Below, piece by piece: positions 1-9,171 of a stretch of DNA of 35,344 nucleotides. Within the stretch, counting starts at the first letter, position 1, and every line of letters starts with the position of its first letter. The stretch is taken from contig JABXIC010000244.1 in NCBI GenBank assembly GCA_013373265.1, positions 1 to 35,344 on the forward strand, read 5' to 3'. The notes under the pieces were generated by a model. It was not told where the DNA came from. It saw only the letters and a program-made list of their open reading frames with translations, and did no database searches. The position numbers and the translations under genes are program-made. Source of the DNA: Methylocystaceae bacterium (lineage in GTDB: Bacteria > Pseudomonadota > Alphaproteobacteria > Rhodospirillales > Terasakiellaceae).

Positions 1-735
1 GACCCGATCACATTGCCCAGCGCCACATCTGTATGGCCACGCAAAGCCGCCATCCCACTGGCCGCCAATTCCGGCAGGCTTGTGCCGATGGCGATCATGG
101 TCAAGCCGATCACTTCTTCAGAAACCCCGTACATGCGCGCAATTTGTGTGCCGCCGCCGACCAACAATTCCGCCCCGTAAATGACTGCACCAATCCCCCC
201 GAAAGTCATGATGATCAACATCAATGGATTGTCAGGTGCCTCTATCTCATCAGCTTCATGAGTATGTAATTCCGCGACGGAAGGGTCTTGCCCATGGGCT
301 TCGCGCCAGTAGGAATAAATCAAAAAAGCGACAAACATAGACGTCAGGATAATCCCGGAAATCAACCCGATCTGCCCGGTCCAGCACATAAATGTGAACA
401 CCCCGGTGCAGACAAGCAAGATCATCCCATCGCGCAAAACCGTTTTTGGGTCCCCCTTGATCGGGGCGATCATGGCGGTCACCCCCAGGATCAACATAAT
501 ATTGGCAATATTGGACCCGATGATGTTGCCGGTTGCGATACCGGCTGCATTATCCAGTGCGGCATTCAAGCTCACGACAAATTCTGGTGCAGATGTCCCC
601 AATGCCACAACCGTCATGCCGATCACCAGTGGGGAAACGCCAAAACGACGCGCTAGTCCGACAGAGCCTCTCACCAGAAACTCTGCTCCGCCCAAAAGCA
701 ACACAAAACCGATCGCGAGTAAAAGATACATCATA
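1..735 (-). CDS. calcium/sodium antiporter (CaCA family), C-terminus cut by window edge
   Basis: Minus-strand reading from ATG at 735 gives MMYLLLAIGFVLLLGGAEFLVRGSVGLARRFGVSPLVIGMTVVALGTSAPEFVVS...GNIVGSNIANIMLILG, including the GTSAPE / GNIVGSN alpha-repeat motifs of CaCA exchangers. Absent from the ORF track because it has no stop inside the window. Confidence 0.9.
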
Positions 736-853
736 AGTAGGGGATATCCATGTGGTCTGCAATAAATCGAACACGAGGATTGCCACGCCCGCCCCATAAT
801 GTAAAGGGGGGAGACTCTCTATTCACGCTTTTTATTCAGACCGAATCCCCTTC

Positions 854-1549
854 TTAGCGTTGGGTCGTACCGGTTCTGCGTTGATTGTAGCCCATCATCT
901 CCATAGAGCGCATGATGATCTCAACAACCTGATCATAATGGGCAAAGTTATCCGTATTGATGGTCAGGTCGAAGTTGGTCGGATCATTTAGGCGTGATTT
1001 AAACAAATTCCACACCAACGTCCCGCGCTCTTTATTGATCTCTGCACATTTTTGCTTGGCTTCTGTCAGGCTTAAACGTTCACTATAGGCAACGCGTTTT
1101 GCACAGGCCTCTTTTGACCCGGTCAAGCGCACACGCAAAACATCACGGCCTTGTAACACCACATGGGCACCACGCCCAATGATAATGCCCCCTTTATGAT
1201 AAATGCTGCGGATCACTGTGATCAAAGCATTGACATATTCCGTGCGCGACACGTTTTTCCCCGTCACCATGGCATACAGCCATGCATCACTGGCTGAACT
1301 GACTTTCTCATGCAGGCTTTTCAAAACCTTTTTGTTCACTTCAGAGCGTTGGGAAATGGCATCGAGAATATTTTCATCAAATATTTCCAAATTCAGGCGC
1401 TGTGCCAGCGTGGCAGCGACTTCTTCCCCGCCCGTTCCCATGTCACGGGAAATGGTAATCACCGGATGAAGGTTTTTATTTGCATCTGACGGCGAGACTT
1501 CAACGGCCCTTGAAAGGGCTTGAATGACACCTTGTACGTTCATGGTCAT
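854..1549 (-). CDS. cytidylate kinase-like family protein
   Basis: 231 aa; ITISRDMGTGGEEVAATLAQRLNLEIFDENIL... P-loop-like start and GRGAHVVL motif typical of Cytidylate_kin2 family. Confidence 0.8.
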   Translation of the reverse strand: MTMNVQGVIQALSRAVEVSPSDANKNLHPVITISRDMGTGGEEVAATLAQRLNLEIFDENILDAISQRSEVNKKVLKSLHEKVSSASDAWLYAMVTGKNVSRTEYVNALITVIRSIYHKGGIIIGRGAHVVLQGRDVLRVRLTGSKEACAKRVAYSERLSLTEAKQKCAEINKERGTLVWNLFKSRLNDPTNFDLTINTDNFAHYDQVVEIIMRSMEMMGYNQRRTGTTQR

Positions 1550-1759
1550 CGTTCTTCTCCCCTGTTAAAAAGACAGGACTTTGTTATAGGTTTCAGTATA
1601 GCAAATTTGTGCTGAAAAGTCTTGGCATAGAGCAAGCCGAAAAAACTTCAGGGGCGAAACGAAAAAAACAGTTGCGCCGGATAAGCGACTTCGCTAGTTT
1701 GCGCGCTCGTTCCAGCAGCTTTGTACCCGTCGCGGTACAGATTTATCGAAAGATATTGC

Positions 1760-1849
1760 GGACAGATGGCCGAGTGGTTGAAGGCGCTCGCCTGGAACGC
1801 GGGTATGGGGTAACACTCATCGAGGGTTCGAATCCCTCTCTGTCCGCCA
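1760..1849 (+). tRNA. tRNA-Ser (anticodon GGA)
   Basis: Acceptor GGACAGA/TCTGTCC, anticodon loop CTGGAAC, long variable arm, T-loop GGTTCGAATCC, encoded CCA end. Confidence 0.95.
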
Positions 1850-2008
1850 TTTTCTCATTCATCAGCATTCGCGACCGACCGTGAATATACAGAAAATCCC
1901 AATATACATAAGACATAGAAAACGCTAGCGTTCGTGTTCGTTCGTGATTGCCTCCCTCTATCCAGTTTGCTATGATGGGTGAATTGATGGGTAGAAAAGG
2001 CATTCCCT

Positions 2009-3205
2009 ATGGGACATGAACAAAAGAAGCTCTCTGCTGTCGCTGTACGAAACAAATCAACACCCGGCCTTTTTGCCGATGGTGGGGGATTATATCTGCA
2101 AGTAACAAAGTCAGGCGCTAAAACATGGATCTATCGTTTCATGATGGAGGGTCGACGCAGGGACATGGGATTAGGCCCTGTTCATACCGTCAGCCTTGCC
2201 GAAGCCCGCGATGAAGCCTTGAACTGCCGCCAATTGGTACGCCAAGGAATCGATCCTATCGAAAAAAGAAAAACGGAACGGCTCTCCGCAAAAGCGGAGG
2301 CCGTCAAAACAATAACATTTAAAGAATGTGCTGAAAACTATATCAAAGCACATGAACCCAGCTGGAAAAATGCCAAGCATATCGCCCAGTGGACTTCAAC
2401 CTTGACGACATATGTTTATCCAACTTTTGGCGCACTACCAGTCGCAGAAATCGATACAGGTCTGATCATGAAAGTCATTGAGCCGATCTGGGCGACCAAA
2501 ACAGAAACCGCCAGCCGGATCCGTGGTCGCATGGAAGCCATCCTCGATTGGGCAAGTGTGCGCAAATATCGCTCAGGCGAAAACCCAGCGCGCTGGAAAG
2601 GCCACCTTGATCATCTACTGCCTTCCAAAAGCAAACTCCAAAAGAAAAAACATCACTCCGCTTTACCCTATGACCAGATCAGCGACTTTATTTCCACTTT
2701 ACGCAAGCAAAACGGCACCAGCGCACGGGCGTTAGAATTTACGATTTTAACGGCAGCGCGAACAAGCGAGGTGATCGAGGCAGTCTGGTCGGAAATTGAC
2801 TTCGAAAACAAGGTTTGGACAATTCCTGCCGAAAGGATGAAAGCCGGTCGGGAACATCGCGTTCCTTTATCAGAGACTGCCCTTAACATTTTACAGAAAA
2901 TGGCAGAAATACAAACCAGTGATTTCGTTTTTCCCGGGAACAGCAAGAACCGCCCCCTTTCCAATATGGCGATGTTGACGGTCTTGCGCCGTATGAAACG
3001 CACCGACATTACTGTCCATGGTTTTCGATCCACATTCAGAGACTGGGTAGCAGAAAAAACTGGATTCGCAAAAGAAGTCGCCGAAATGTCCTTAGCCCAT
3101 GCTGTCGAAAATAAGGTAGAAGCAGCTTATAGACGTGGCGACCTGTTTGAAAAACGGCGAACACTGATGAACCAGTGGGAACAACAGTGTACAAAATTTG
3201 GATAA
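2009..3205 (+). CDS. int: tyrosine-type site-specific integrase (P4-like, DUF4102 N-terminus)
   Basis: N-terminal FADGGGLYLQVTKSGAKTWIYRF; C-terminal TAARTSEVIEAVWSEIDF, HGFRSTFRDWVAE, LAHAVENKVEAAYRRGDLFEKRR; lies ~160 bp downstream of tRNA-Ser. Confidence 0.95.
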   Translation: MGHEQKKLSAVAVRNKSTPGLFADGGGLYLQVTKSGAKTWIYRFMMEGRRRDMGLGPVHTVSLAEARDEALNCRQLVRQGIDPIEKRKTERLSAKAEAVKTITFKECAENYIKAHEPSWKNAKHIAQWTSTLTTYVYPTFGALPVAEIDTGLIMKVIEPIWATKTETASRIRGRMEAILDWASVRKYRSGENPARWKGHLDHLLPSKSKLQKKKHHSALPYDQISDFISTLRKQNGTSARALEFTILTAARTSEVIEAVWSEIDFENKVWTIPAERMKAGREHRVPLSETALNILQKMAEIQTSDFVFPGNSKNRPLSNMAMLTVLRRMKRTDITVHGFRSTFRDWVAEKTGFAKEVAEMSLAHAVENKVEAAYRRGDLFEKRRTLMNQWEQQCTKFG

Positions 3206-3431
3206 GTTGGTTTTCGAGTTGCTTGTTTCCCTGATTTTTCTTCTTGCTTTCCGATTCACATTTATTATAGCATTTTGAGGCATAGAGTGAACTCAAGTTA
3301 TCGGTTCATGACAACGTTTAATTTAGAAAAGGAGGCCCGATGAGTGTAAAGTAAGCTACGTCAGAAAGAAGTGTGCTTCACCAAACGAAGCAACTAATCT
3401 TATTTACTACTAGAAAGAATGAAAGGCTTTC

Positions 3432-3463
3432 TTATCTTGCCTCATAACGCTAAAGCAAGATAA
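3432..3463. repeat. perfect 9-bp inverted repeat (ttatcttgc / gcaagataa)
   Basis: ttatcttgc at 3432-3440, gcaagataa at 3455-3463, 14-nt spacer, in the noncoding int-alpA interval. Confidence 0.6.
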
Positions 3464-3612
3464 TAAAATTCTAGAACATTGTATTCTAAATGTTTCAGTT
3501 AATTTTGACATCGGTATTTTGGACATGTTGGTTTCTCGAGAATTGTTTTTCTAGTGCAAACCCTCTGACATTCATTAAATTCTTCACAAAGCGTTTTGGG
3601 AAGCAGAATGAT

Positions 3613-3634
3613 CAGCGACAAGCGACAAGCGACA
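3613..3634 (+). repeat. short tandem repeat, three copies of agcgaca
   Basis: cagcgacaagcgacaagcgaca read directly. Confidence 0.7.
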
Positions 3635-3825
3635 CATCAGTTGAGGCGCGGAGTTAGTGGCCGCGAAATTTCCCTTATGCATTTCCAGCTAGGCTGCGCG
3701 GAGATGCACATCCACTCGTAACGGTATTCTGTTTATAGAAATACATTAGCAGCCTCCAAAAACCGTCGCCTATTTTTTTAGGCACTCTGTGAACTTGTGC
3801 CTTAAAGGGCATTTAAGGAGACACC

Positions 3826-4038
3826 ATGATGTCAAATGACTTTTCTAACGCGCATGAAATCCTGCGCACTTCCTCTAAGCTTTTTTACTCAGTCCCAGAA
3901 ACCATGGAACTGCTCTGTGTGGGGAGAACAACTCTCCATTCTTTAACTGCGTCAGGACGTATATCCAAGACCAAAATTGGCCGAAAAACCGTGTATTCGG
4001 TGAACAGCATCCTTACTTACTTCAATAGCGTAAACTAG
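3826..4038 (+). CDS. AlpA/excisionase-like helix-turn-helix DNA-binding protein
   Basis: 70 aa; LFYSVPETMELLCVGRTTLHSLTASGRISKTKIGRKTVYSVNSIL, MerR/excisionase-type HTH_17 pattern; follows int in a satellite-like order. Confidence 0.75.
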   Translation: MMSNDFSNAHEILRTSSKLFYSVPETMELLCVGRTTLHSLTASGRISKTKIGRKTVYSVNSILTYFNSVN

Positions 4039-4052
4039 GGAGGAAGATTAGG

Positions 4053-5117
4053 ATGAACAATTATCCTCTTACTGTTAGCGAGAATCTCACTCCTCCTGCG
4101 CCCCTTTTCGGGCGCTCCACCCTCTCATCGTTATTTGGAGACATTACTAGTCCCTCATTATTCGATGGCACCAGCATGCCACTACTTTTACAACCAGTGG
4201 GCGATCAAAGCTATCAAGACTGCATTCGTCTGCAAGACATACTTCAGACAAAAGCGGACAACCCATCGATTGACGTGCTGAAACACATCATTCATGGAGG
4301 ATGCTTCTCAAATAATGTAGTCTTAAACGATTGTATCTCATACGCCGTTAATACCCATTATATGATTGTTCAGGAGTCAACTACTTTTCTTGATGGTGGA
4401 TGCGCGGGGCATCAACCTCGCCACCGCTTAATTTTGCAAGGAAGCTGGTTTAATAAAAGCAATGGGCATAGTGGCAATGGCATTATTTCCCTCATACGGG
4501 AAATGAGAGGGTGCGACACAGTATCTGCCTACTATGTTCTCGCTGACTATTACCAAATCCCAATACGCAGGCCCAACATCCCTCAGGCAGAGTGTTCTAC
4601 CACAGATGTTTTTATTGACAATCCATCTGCTTACAATGCACTTCCTCTTCCCAATCATCCTATCCTCGGCAAGCCTAAGGAAATATATGAATTTCAAAAT
4701 TTGTATGGTGTAACGTCCTTTGTGTGCTGTAGCTGGTTTTTTGATGGTGCTCTTGTTCAGCTTTATTGCATATACGTGCGTGATGCTCTGTCAGGATATC
4801 CGCAGTGGAAGTTTGTGCGACCGCCTGCAGGAGAAATGCTCTTCAATAAACATCGCCTTTCCGCTGAAAAGGATATGCCGGTACATATTTTCGACTGCTT
4901 CGAAGATGCTGAAACGCATAGAAACGACAGGCACTTCATTGCAACTTGGGCAGGTATGATTGAACATGTCGAGTTTACAGATTGGCGTCTCCTTGCTGGA
5001 CGGGATGTAACATATACTTACGACGGGAGCATATACGAATCAACCCGTTTGGCTCCTGAATTGAGAACAAAACTTAGCCATCTAGGTGTGAAACTGGAAC
5101 TCTGGAGCGCTTCATGA
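4053..5117 (+). CDS. hypothetical protein, possible degenerate primase-like (CHC2-type) protein
   Basis: 354 aa; LQGSWFNKSNGHSGNGIISLIREMRGCDTVSAYYVLADYYQIPI resembles the C-terminal half of a primase CHC2 domain (GN.I.FL....G....A...LA..Y.I); overlaps the next CDS by ATGA. Confidence 0.5.
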   Translation: MNNYPLTVSENLTPPAPLFGRSTLSSLFGDITSPSLFDGTSMPLLLQPVGDQSYQDCIRLQDILQTKADNPSIDVLKHIIHGGCFSNNVVLNDCISYAVNTHYMIVQESTTFLDGGCAGHQPRHRLILQGSWFNKSNGHSGNGIISLIREMRGCDTVSAYYVLADYYQIPIRRPNIPQAECSTTDVFIDNPSAYNALPLPNHPILGKPKEIYEFQNLYGVTSFVCCSWFFDGALVQLYCIYVRDALSGYPQWKFVRPPAGEMLFNKHRLSAEKDMPVHIFDCFEDAETHRNDRHFIATWAGMIEHVEFTDWRLLAGRDVTYTYDGSIYESTRLAPELRTKLSHLGVKLELWSAS

Positions 5118-6211
5118 ATGGATGTAAAGTTTCGTGGGCCGAGTTTTATAAAAACGCCTATGCTCAACACCAATTGACGTTCGATAACGACAAGGGGGGA
5201 GCGGTTAACCGCTCCCTTACCTTGGCGGACCTATCAACAATGGACCTCCCGCCTCAAAAATTCATTATGAATAATTTCTTTGGGGCTGGTGAACTTGTCA
5301 TTCTCTCAGGGGCGGCTAAGACCGGGAAATCATATTTTCTTTTAGACGTTCTGATAGCAATCGCTCGCAAAGGAAAAATCAGCGATAGATTTTATTCGAA
5401 TTCAGTTCATAGAGTGGCGTTGATTGATGCCGAACTGTCAATAGGAGAACTTGCTAAACGCTCATCTCAAATGGAGAAGTTACATGAAAGAAAAACCAAA
5501 TGGAGAGAACGCTTTGTCATTGTATCGGCCAAGCATGAAAAAAGGGAGTTCAATCTAGCCGACAAAAACGACCAGCAATACTTAGAAGCAAAAATAGGGG
5601 ATGCAGATATCATCGCCATTGACAATTATGGGAAACTTTCTGGACTTTCAGGAGATAGTCTCAAAACTTGGCGACAGGTTACTTCTTGGTTTGACAAGCT
5701 TCAACAAAGAGGCATTACAATTCTTCTGATTCATCATGAAAACAAAAGTGACGAACTCAGGGGGACACAGAAAATGGTCGACGATGCAGACCTGCACATT
5801 TCATTGAAACGCCCGGGGAACTGGAGGCCTCAGGACGGAAATATCATTGAAGTATCTTTCCCGGCAGCCCGTCATCTTCATGGAGAACAGGTTGCTCCTT
5901 TTACAGTCACATATGAAGAAAAGAACTCTCAATTTCGCAGGTACATAGGAGACCCTGAGGAGACTGATATCCCAATTGTTTCAGAAACAGAGATTGAAGA
6001 ACATTCTCTCAAGCCTCTTCTCGTTGATATTTTGACCGCCGCCCGGCAAAACGGAAAAATTCAATCAAAGGATATCATTGATGAAACAAAACCTGGGCAC
6101 AGTCGCACGTCAGTGGTAAATGCATTTTCAAAGTTATGCGAACGGGGACTTCTTACACAAAATGGCCTAGGGAAAGGGACATTTTACACTCCTCCGGATT
6201 TCTTAACTTAA
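5114..6211 (+). CDS. RepA-like AAA/RecA-fold ATPase (replicative helicase of an integrative element)
   Basis: Walker A GAAKTGKSYF, VALIDAEL, IIAIDNYGKLSG, ILLIHHENKSDELRGTQKMVDDADL; AAA_25/RepA signature. Confidence 0.8.
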   Translation: MNGCKVSWAEFYKNAYAQHQLTFDNDKGGAVNRSLTLADLSTMDLPPQKFIMNNFFGAGELVILSGAAKTGKSYFLLDVLIAIARKGKISDRFYSNSVHRVALIDAELSIGELAKRSSQMEKLHERKTKWRERFVIVSAKHEKREFNLADKNDQQYLEAKIGDADIIAIDNYGKLSGLSGDSLKTWRQVTSWFDKLQQRGITILLIHHENKSDELRGTQKMVDDADLHISLKRPGNWRPQDGNIIEVSFPAARHLHGEQVAPFTVTYEEKNSQFRRYIGDPEETDIPIVSETEIEEHSLKPLLVDILTAARQNGKIQSKDIIDETKPGHSRTSVVNAFSKLCERGLLTQNGLGKGTFYTPPDFLT

Positions 6212-6230
6212 GAAAAATATGACCAATTAG

Positions 6231-6263
6231 CGGGGAAATATGATTTATTTTCCCCGTTTTTTT
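6231..6263 (+). terminator. rho-independent terminator after the RepA-like gene
   Basis: cggggaaa-tatgatttat-tttccccg followed by a T-run. Confidence 0.8.
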
Positions 6264-6382
6264 ATGTTTCAAAAGGCAGTTTTTGCTCAATATATAGCCT
6301 GCAAACACGGTTGAAGTTTAAATTAACCATATAAAACAACAAGTTAGTAATATTTTACCCTGATATGACCACTACTTTCACC

Positions 6383-6760
6383 TTATTTCAACTCTACAAT
6401 TTCCATATCCTCATACAGATCTGAAATTAGCGGAGGCCGAATTCGGAACTGGCTTCGTTTTTTGGCTTTTGGATTTGTACTGATGTTTTCCACCTTGATG
6501 CCGGGGTCGTAATAAATTGATTGCCTAGCCATAGCTGATAGAAATCTGGAGAAGTCCGTACCGGTTCCCAGTGCCACGCTATGGCCGTACATATACTGAA
6601 CTCCGACATCCGTTATTCTTTTATCAGAAGGTACATAGGCAGCCTGTGCATGCTTGCGGTTCCATTTCTCAAGCAGTCAAAGTCCGTTAAACTCATGCTC
6701 TGTTAATACAGTGGATTCACAAATTACGTAGAATATGATTGGCGTACACGATAGTCGTTT
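6383..6760 (-). pseudogene. 5'-truncated restriction endonuclease remnant, MvaI/BcnI-like (tentative)
   Basis: Conceptual minus-strand translation: ...ESTVLTEHEFNGL*LLEKWNRKHAQAAYVPSDKRITDVGVQYMYGHSVALGTGTDFSRFLSAMARQSIYYDPGIKVENISTNPKAKKRSQFRIRPPLISDLYEDMEIVELK; in-frame TGA and no start. The C-terminal FRI...L..LYE...V pattern resembles MvaI from memory. Confidence 0.5.
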
Positions 6761-6784
6761 GCACAGTTAAACGGATAGGCTCAG

Positions 6785-7603
6785 TTATTGTGCTCTCCTA
6801 ACATCTTTAATCGTTGGAGAACCACTGCTATAATCGAATTCAATTTCTGCCAAACTTGTATATTCACCTTCCAAAGTGGCATTTAATCCGCAATAACCAC
6901 ATTGGTTCAAGTCTGATACAAAAATTTTATTGCCAAGAATTTTAATTTCAGCTTTGCAATCCATTCTTGCAAAATAATACAGTTGACCTGTAATTTGCGG
7001 ATTAAGAGGCTCATATGCTTGGCATGTCGATCCATTATTTACATTGACACTGTCCCCGAAAAAATAATCATCCCCGCTTCCTACAGATAAGCCAACGACG
7101 CTATTATTACCTGCGGTATAAATAGTCATCGTTTTACTTTTAAAATCAGTTGGCAATACGGACGAGATACCTTTTGAAAGTTTTATAGCTAATTGTCTTT
7201 CTGCTTCTGTAAATTCAAGCTTAGGCCTTTCCATTTCTTCTTTTTCAAAGAAGCTGCTATTCTCAAGAAATGACCCCGAAACCAAAAGCCCAATGAAAAG
7301 TCCGATAAGTTGTGGACCACACATCCAAAAGAGCCTTGTTTTTAGCAAATCGAAAAAACCTGTACTGAACACAAAATCAGGCATCACAAATCTTCTAACA
7401 ATATCACCACTTACAAAACCGACAAAACCACCAAACGTAGTGACGACAGCAATAAAAAATTTTGAAAAAAAGCCAATTCCATCAAAATCTTTCGAAAAAA
7501 ATACCATCCAAAACCCAAGGGCCGTAGAGAGTATTAAGAAGAAAAAATAGTAGATATTCTTTCCGTTTAAAGCTGTACTTTTAATATCTGCATCCATCGT
7601 CAT
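6785..7603 (-). CDS. hypothetical membrane protein
   Basis: 272 aa with several N-terminal hydrophobic helices (YYFFFLILSTALGFWMVFF; FFIAVVTTFGGFVGFVSG; LIGLFIGLLVSGSFL) then a soluble C-terminal domain. Confidence 0.6.
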   Translation of the reverse strand: MTMDADIKSTALNGKNIYYFFFLILSTALGFWMVFFSKDFDGIGFFSKFFIAVVTTFGGFVGFVSGDIVRRFVMPDFVFSTGFFDLLKTRLFWMCGPQLIGLFIGLLVSGSFLENSSFFEKEEMERPKLEFTEAERQLAIKLSKGISSVLPTDFKSKTMTIYTAGNNSVVGLSVGSGDDYFFGDSVNVNNGSTCQAYEPLNPQITGQLYYFARMDCKAEIKILGNKIFVSDLNQCGYCGLNATLEGEYTSLAEIEFDYSSGSPTIKDVRRAQ

Positions 7604-7702
7604 TCAACCTTGTTGTAAGAAATAACTATTAATTATTAATTTATATAATTTACGAAGTCCACTTCATAGTCAATAGCCATTTCACGAACTAATATTCTGG
7701 AT

Positions 7703-8059
7703 ATGGCAATGGACTTGAAGCATAGTTTAGGAGCACGGGTTAGAGCATTTCGTCAACTTCGTAATCTGACACAGGAACAGGTTGCTGCAGAAGTGGAACG
7801 AACCCCCGAAGCGATCTCCAATATAGAAAGAGGACGCAGCTTGCCCTCACTGGAGACGCTTGACCGTCTTGCGCGTGTTATGGGAATCCCCCTTGTTGAA
7901 TTTTTTGAACAGGAACGTACTGGCCTGACCCGACAAAGGATCGAACAAGAAGCAAAACTACGCATCCTGTCCCAATCTTTAGGCGATGAGGATCTTGAAA
8001 TTGCCCTTGGTCAGGCTGAGGTACTACATAAGGTTCGAGCGCGAACAACTCTATCCTGA
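7703..8059 (+). CDS. XRE-family HTH transcriptional regulator
   Basis: LGARVRAFRQLRNLTQEQVAAEVERTPEAISNIERGRSLPSLETLDRLARVMGIPLVEFF is a canonical HTH_3. Confidence 0.9.
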   Translation: MAMDLKHSLGARVRAFRQLRNLTQEQVAAEVERTPEAISNIERGRSLPSLETLDRLARVMGIPLVEFFEQERTGLTRQRIEQEAKLRILSQSLGDEDLEIALGQAEVLHKVRARTTLS

Positions 8060-8179
8060 TTCCCGAAACGATAGTTGAATTTCATAAGCTGAACAGTCCC
8101 GAAAACCTGAATTTAGTAAGAAATTCATGAATTTGAACTGTTCGTGCCCCTGCCCCTGCCCCAATCACGGGGCCGTCTT

Positions 8180-8560
8180 CTAAGAGAGTATTTCATTTAA
8201 TGACCGTTGCAGCAAGGAGCCGGAGGCGACTGGAGAGGTCGCCTTCCCTTTGTTTGGAAGCGTCCAGATATTCCTTTGGGTCAGATACCCAAGGGAACTG
8301 TGAAGGCTCACTTCGTTATAATGAATGCGCCAAGCCTCAATGATCTCTCGTGCTTCCTTGATACTCAGGAACCAATATTCATTCAGACATTCATCTCGGA
8401 ATTTCCCGTTGAAGTTTTCCACATAAGCATTCTGCGTCGGCTTGCCCGAATCAATAAATCGCAAAGTTACACCTGATTTTACAACCATTCAAACATAGCT
8501 TTGCTGGTCAGTTCCGGTCCATGAAAAGCCAAAGATTACAAACTTCATCACCCACATACA
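8180..8560 (-). pseudogene. IS3-family transposase OrfB, C-terminal remnant with frameshift
   Basis: FIDSGKPTQNAYVENFNGKFRDECLNEYWFLSIKEAREIIEAWRIHYNEVSLHSSLGYLT; the upstream portion HGPELTSKAMFEWL lies in another frame, and no N-terminal half is present. Confidence 0.85.
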
Positions 8561-8678
8561 GACTTACATGGCAACCTCCCATATGAGAGATTGAAATAAC
8601 GAATGACGGGATGATGTTTGTCAGTCAAGGTCCTGAGTTTCTCAATTATTCTCACCCTAACAGATACTTAAATCGAAA

Positions 8679-9161
8679 CTAAATAACTATTTGCACACGA
8701 TAAGATGCAGCTCCAATAATAGTTGTGATCTTCCGAGGTTCTTTTGTGACAGGAAGAAGTGTTGAGCGATAAAGCACAATATCCCCTTTTCTATTCACAA
8801 ACTCTCCCGCAGCGGATACTGCCCCCTTCTTAAGAAGGGCAACATCGTAATTCCGAGTTGCATGGTAAAGCACAGATTTCTCAGGTATTTCCACAAGTGA
8901 TTTTCCATCATAATCTTTATCCATACCCGAAGTCAGGGCTTCACCAATTCTTTCCACAACCGCAAGCCCGACTTGTGATCCCACTTCGATTACGAATAAA
9001 AATGGCCACATATCTCCAATATATTGCTGGAAAAAATCTTGCTTTAGCGGAACACCATCACGATCATGACGTATATTATTCCATACTTTAATAAGCCTTT
9101 CATCAAGGCGTCGTCCTAATTGATCTGAAAAAAATAATTGATTCAGTTGTTCCACAATCAT
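8679..9161 (-). CDS. PAS domain-containing protein (PAS_5/DUF1488-type alphaproteobacterial family, tentative)
   Basis: 160 aa; LIKVWNNIRHDRDGVPLKQDFF...MWPFLFVIEVG...LYRSTLLPV. Confidence 0.6.
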   Translation of the reverse strand: MIVEQLNQLFFSDQLGRRLDERLIKVWNNIRHDRDGVPLKQDFFQQYIGDMWPFLFVIEVGSQVGLAVVERIGEALTSGMDKDYDGKSLVEIPEKSVLYHATRNYDVALLKKGAVSAAGEFVNRKGDIVLYRSTLLPVTKEPRKITTIIGAASYRVQIVI

Positions 9162-9171
9162 TCCTAACTTC

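Noticed and set aside
33-786. ORFs 33-269, 288-656, 394-765, 533-736 (+) and 550-786 (-)
   Set aside because: All overlap the antiporter read on the minus strand in its true frame, which the track omitted because it is open at the window edge.
1609-2003. ORFs overlapping the tRNA (1609-1884 +, 1743-2003 -)
   Set aside because: They overlap tRNA-Ser and have no recognisable protein features.
8146-8175. gcccctgcccctgcccc run as a possible functional repeat
   Set aside because: Very short low-complexity stretch next to the IS3 remnant; may be a decayed terminus, but no matching inverted end was found.
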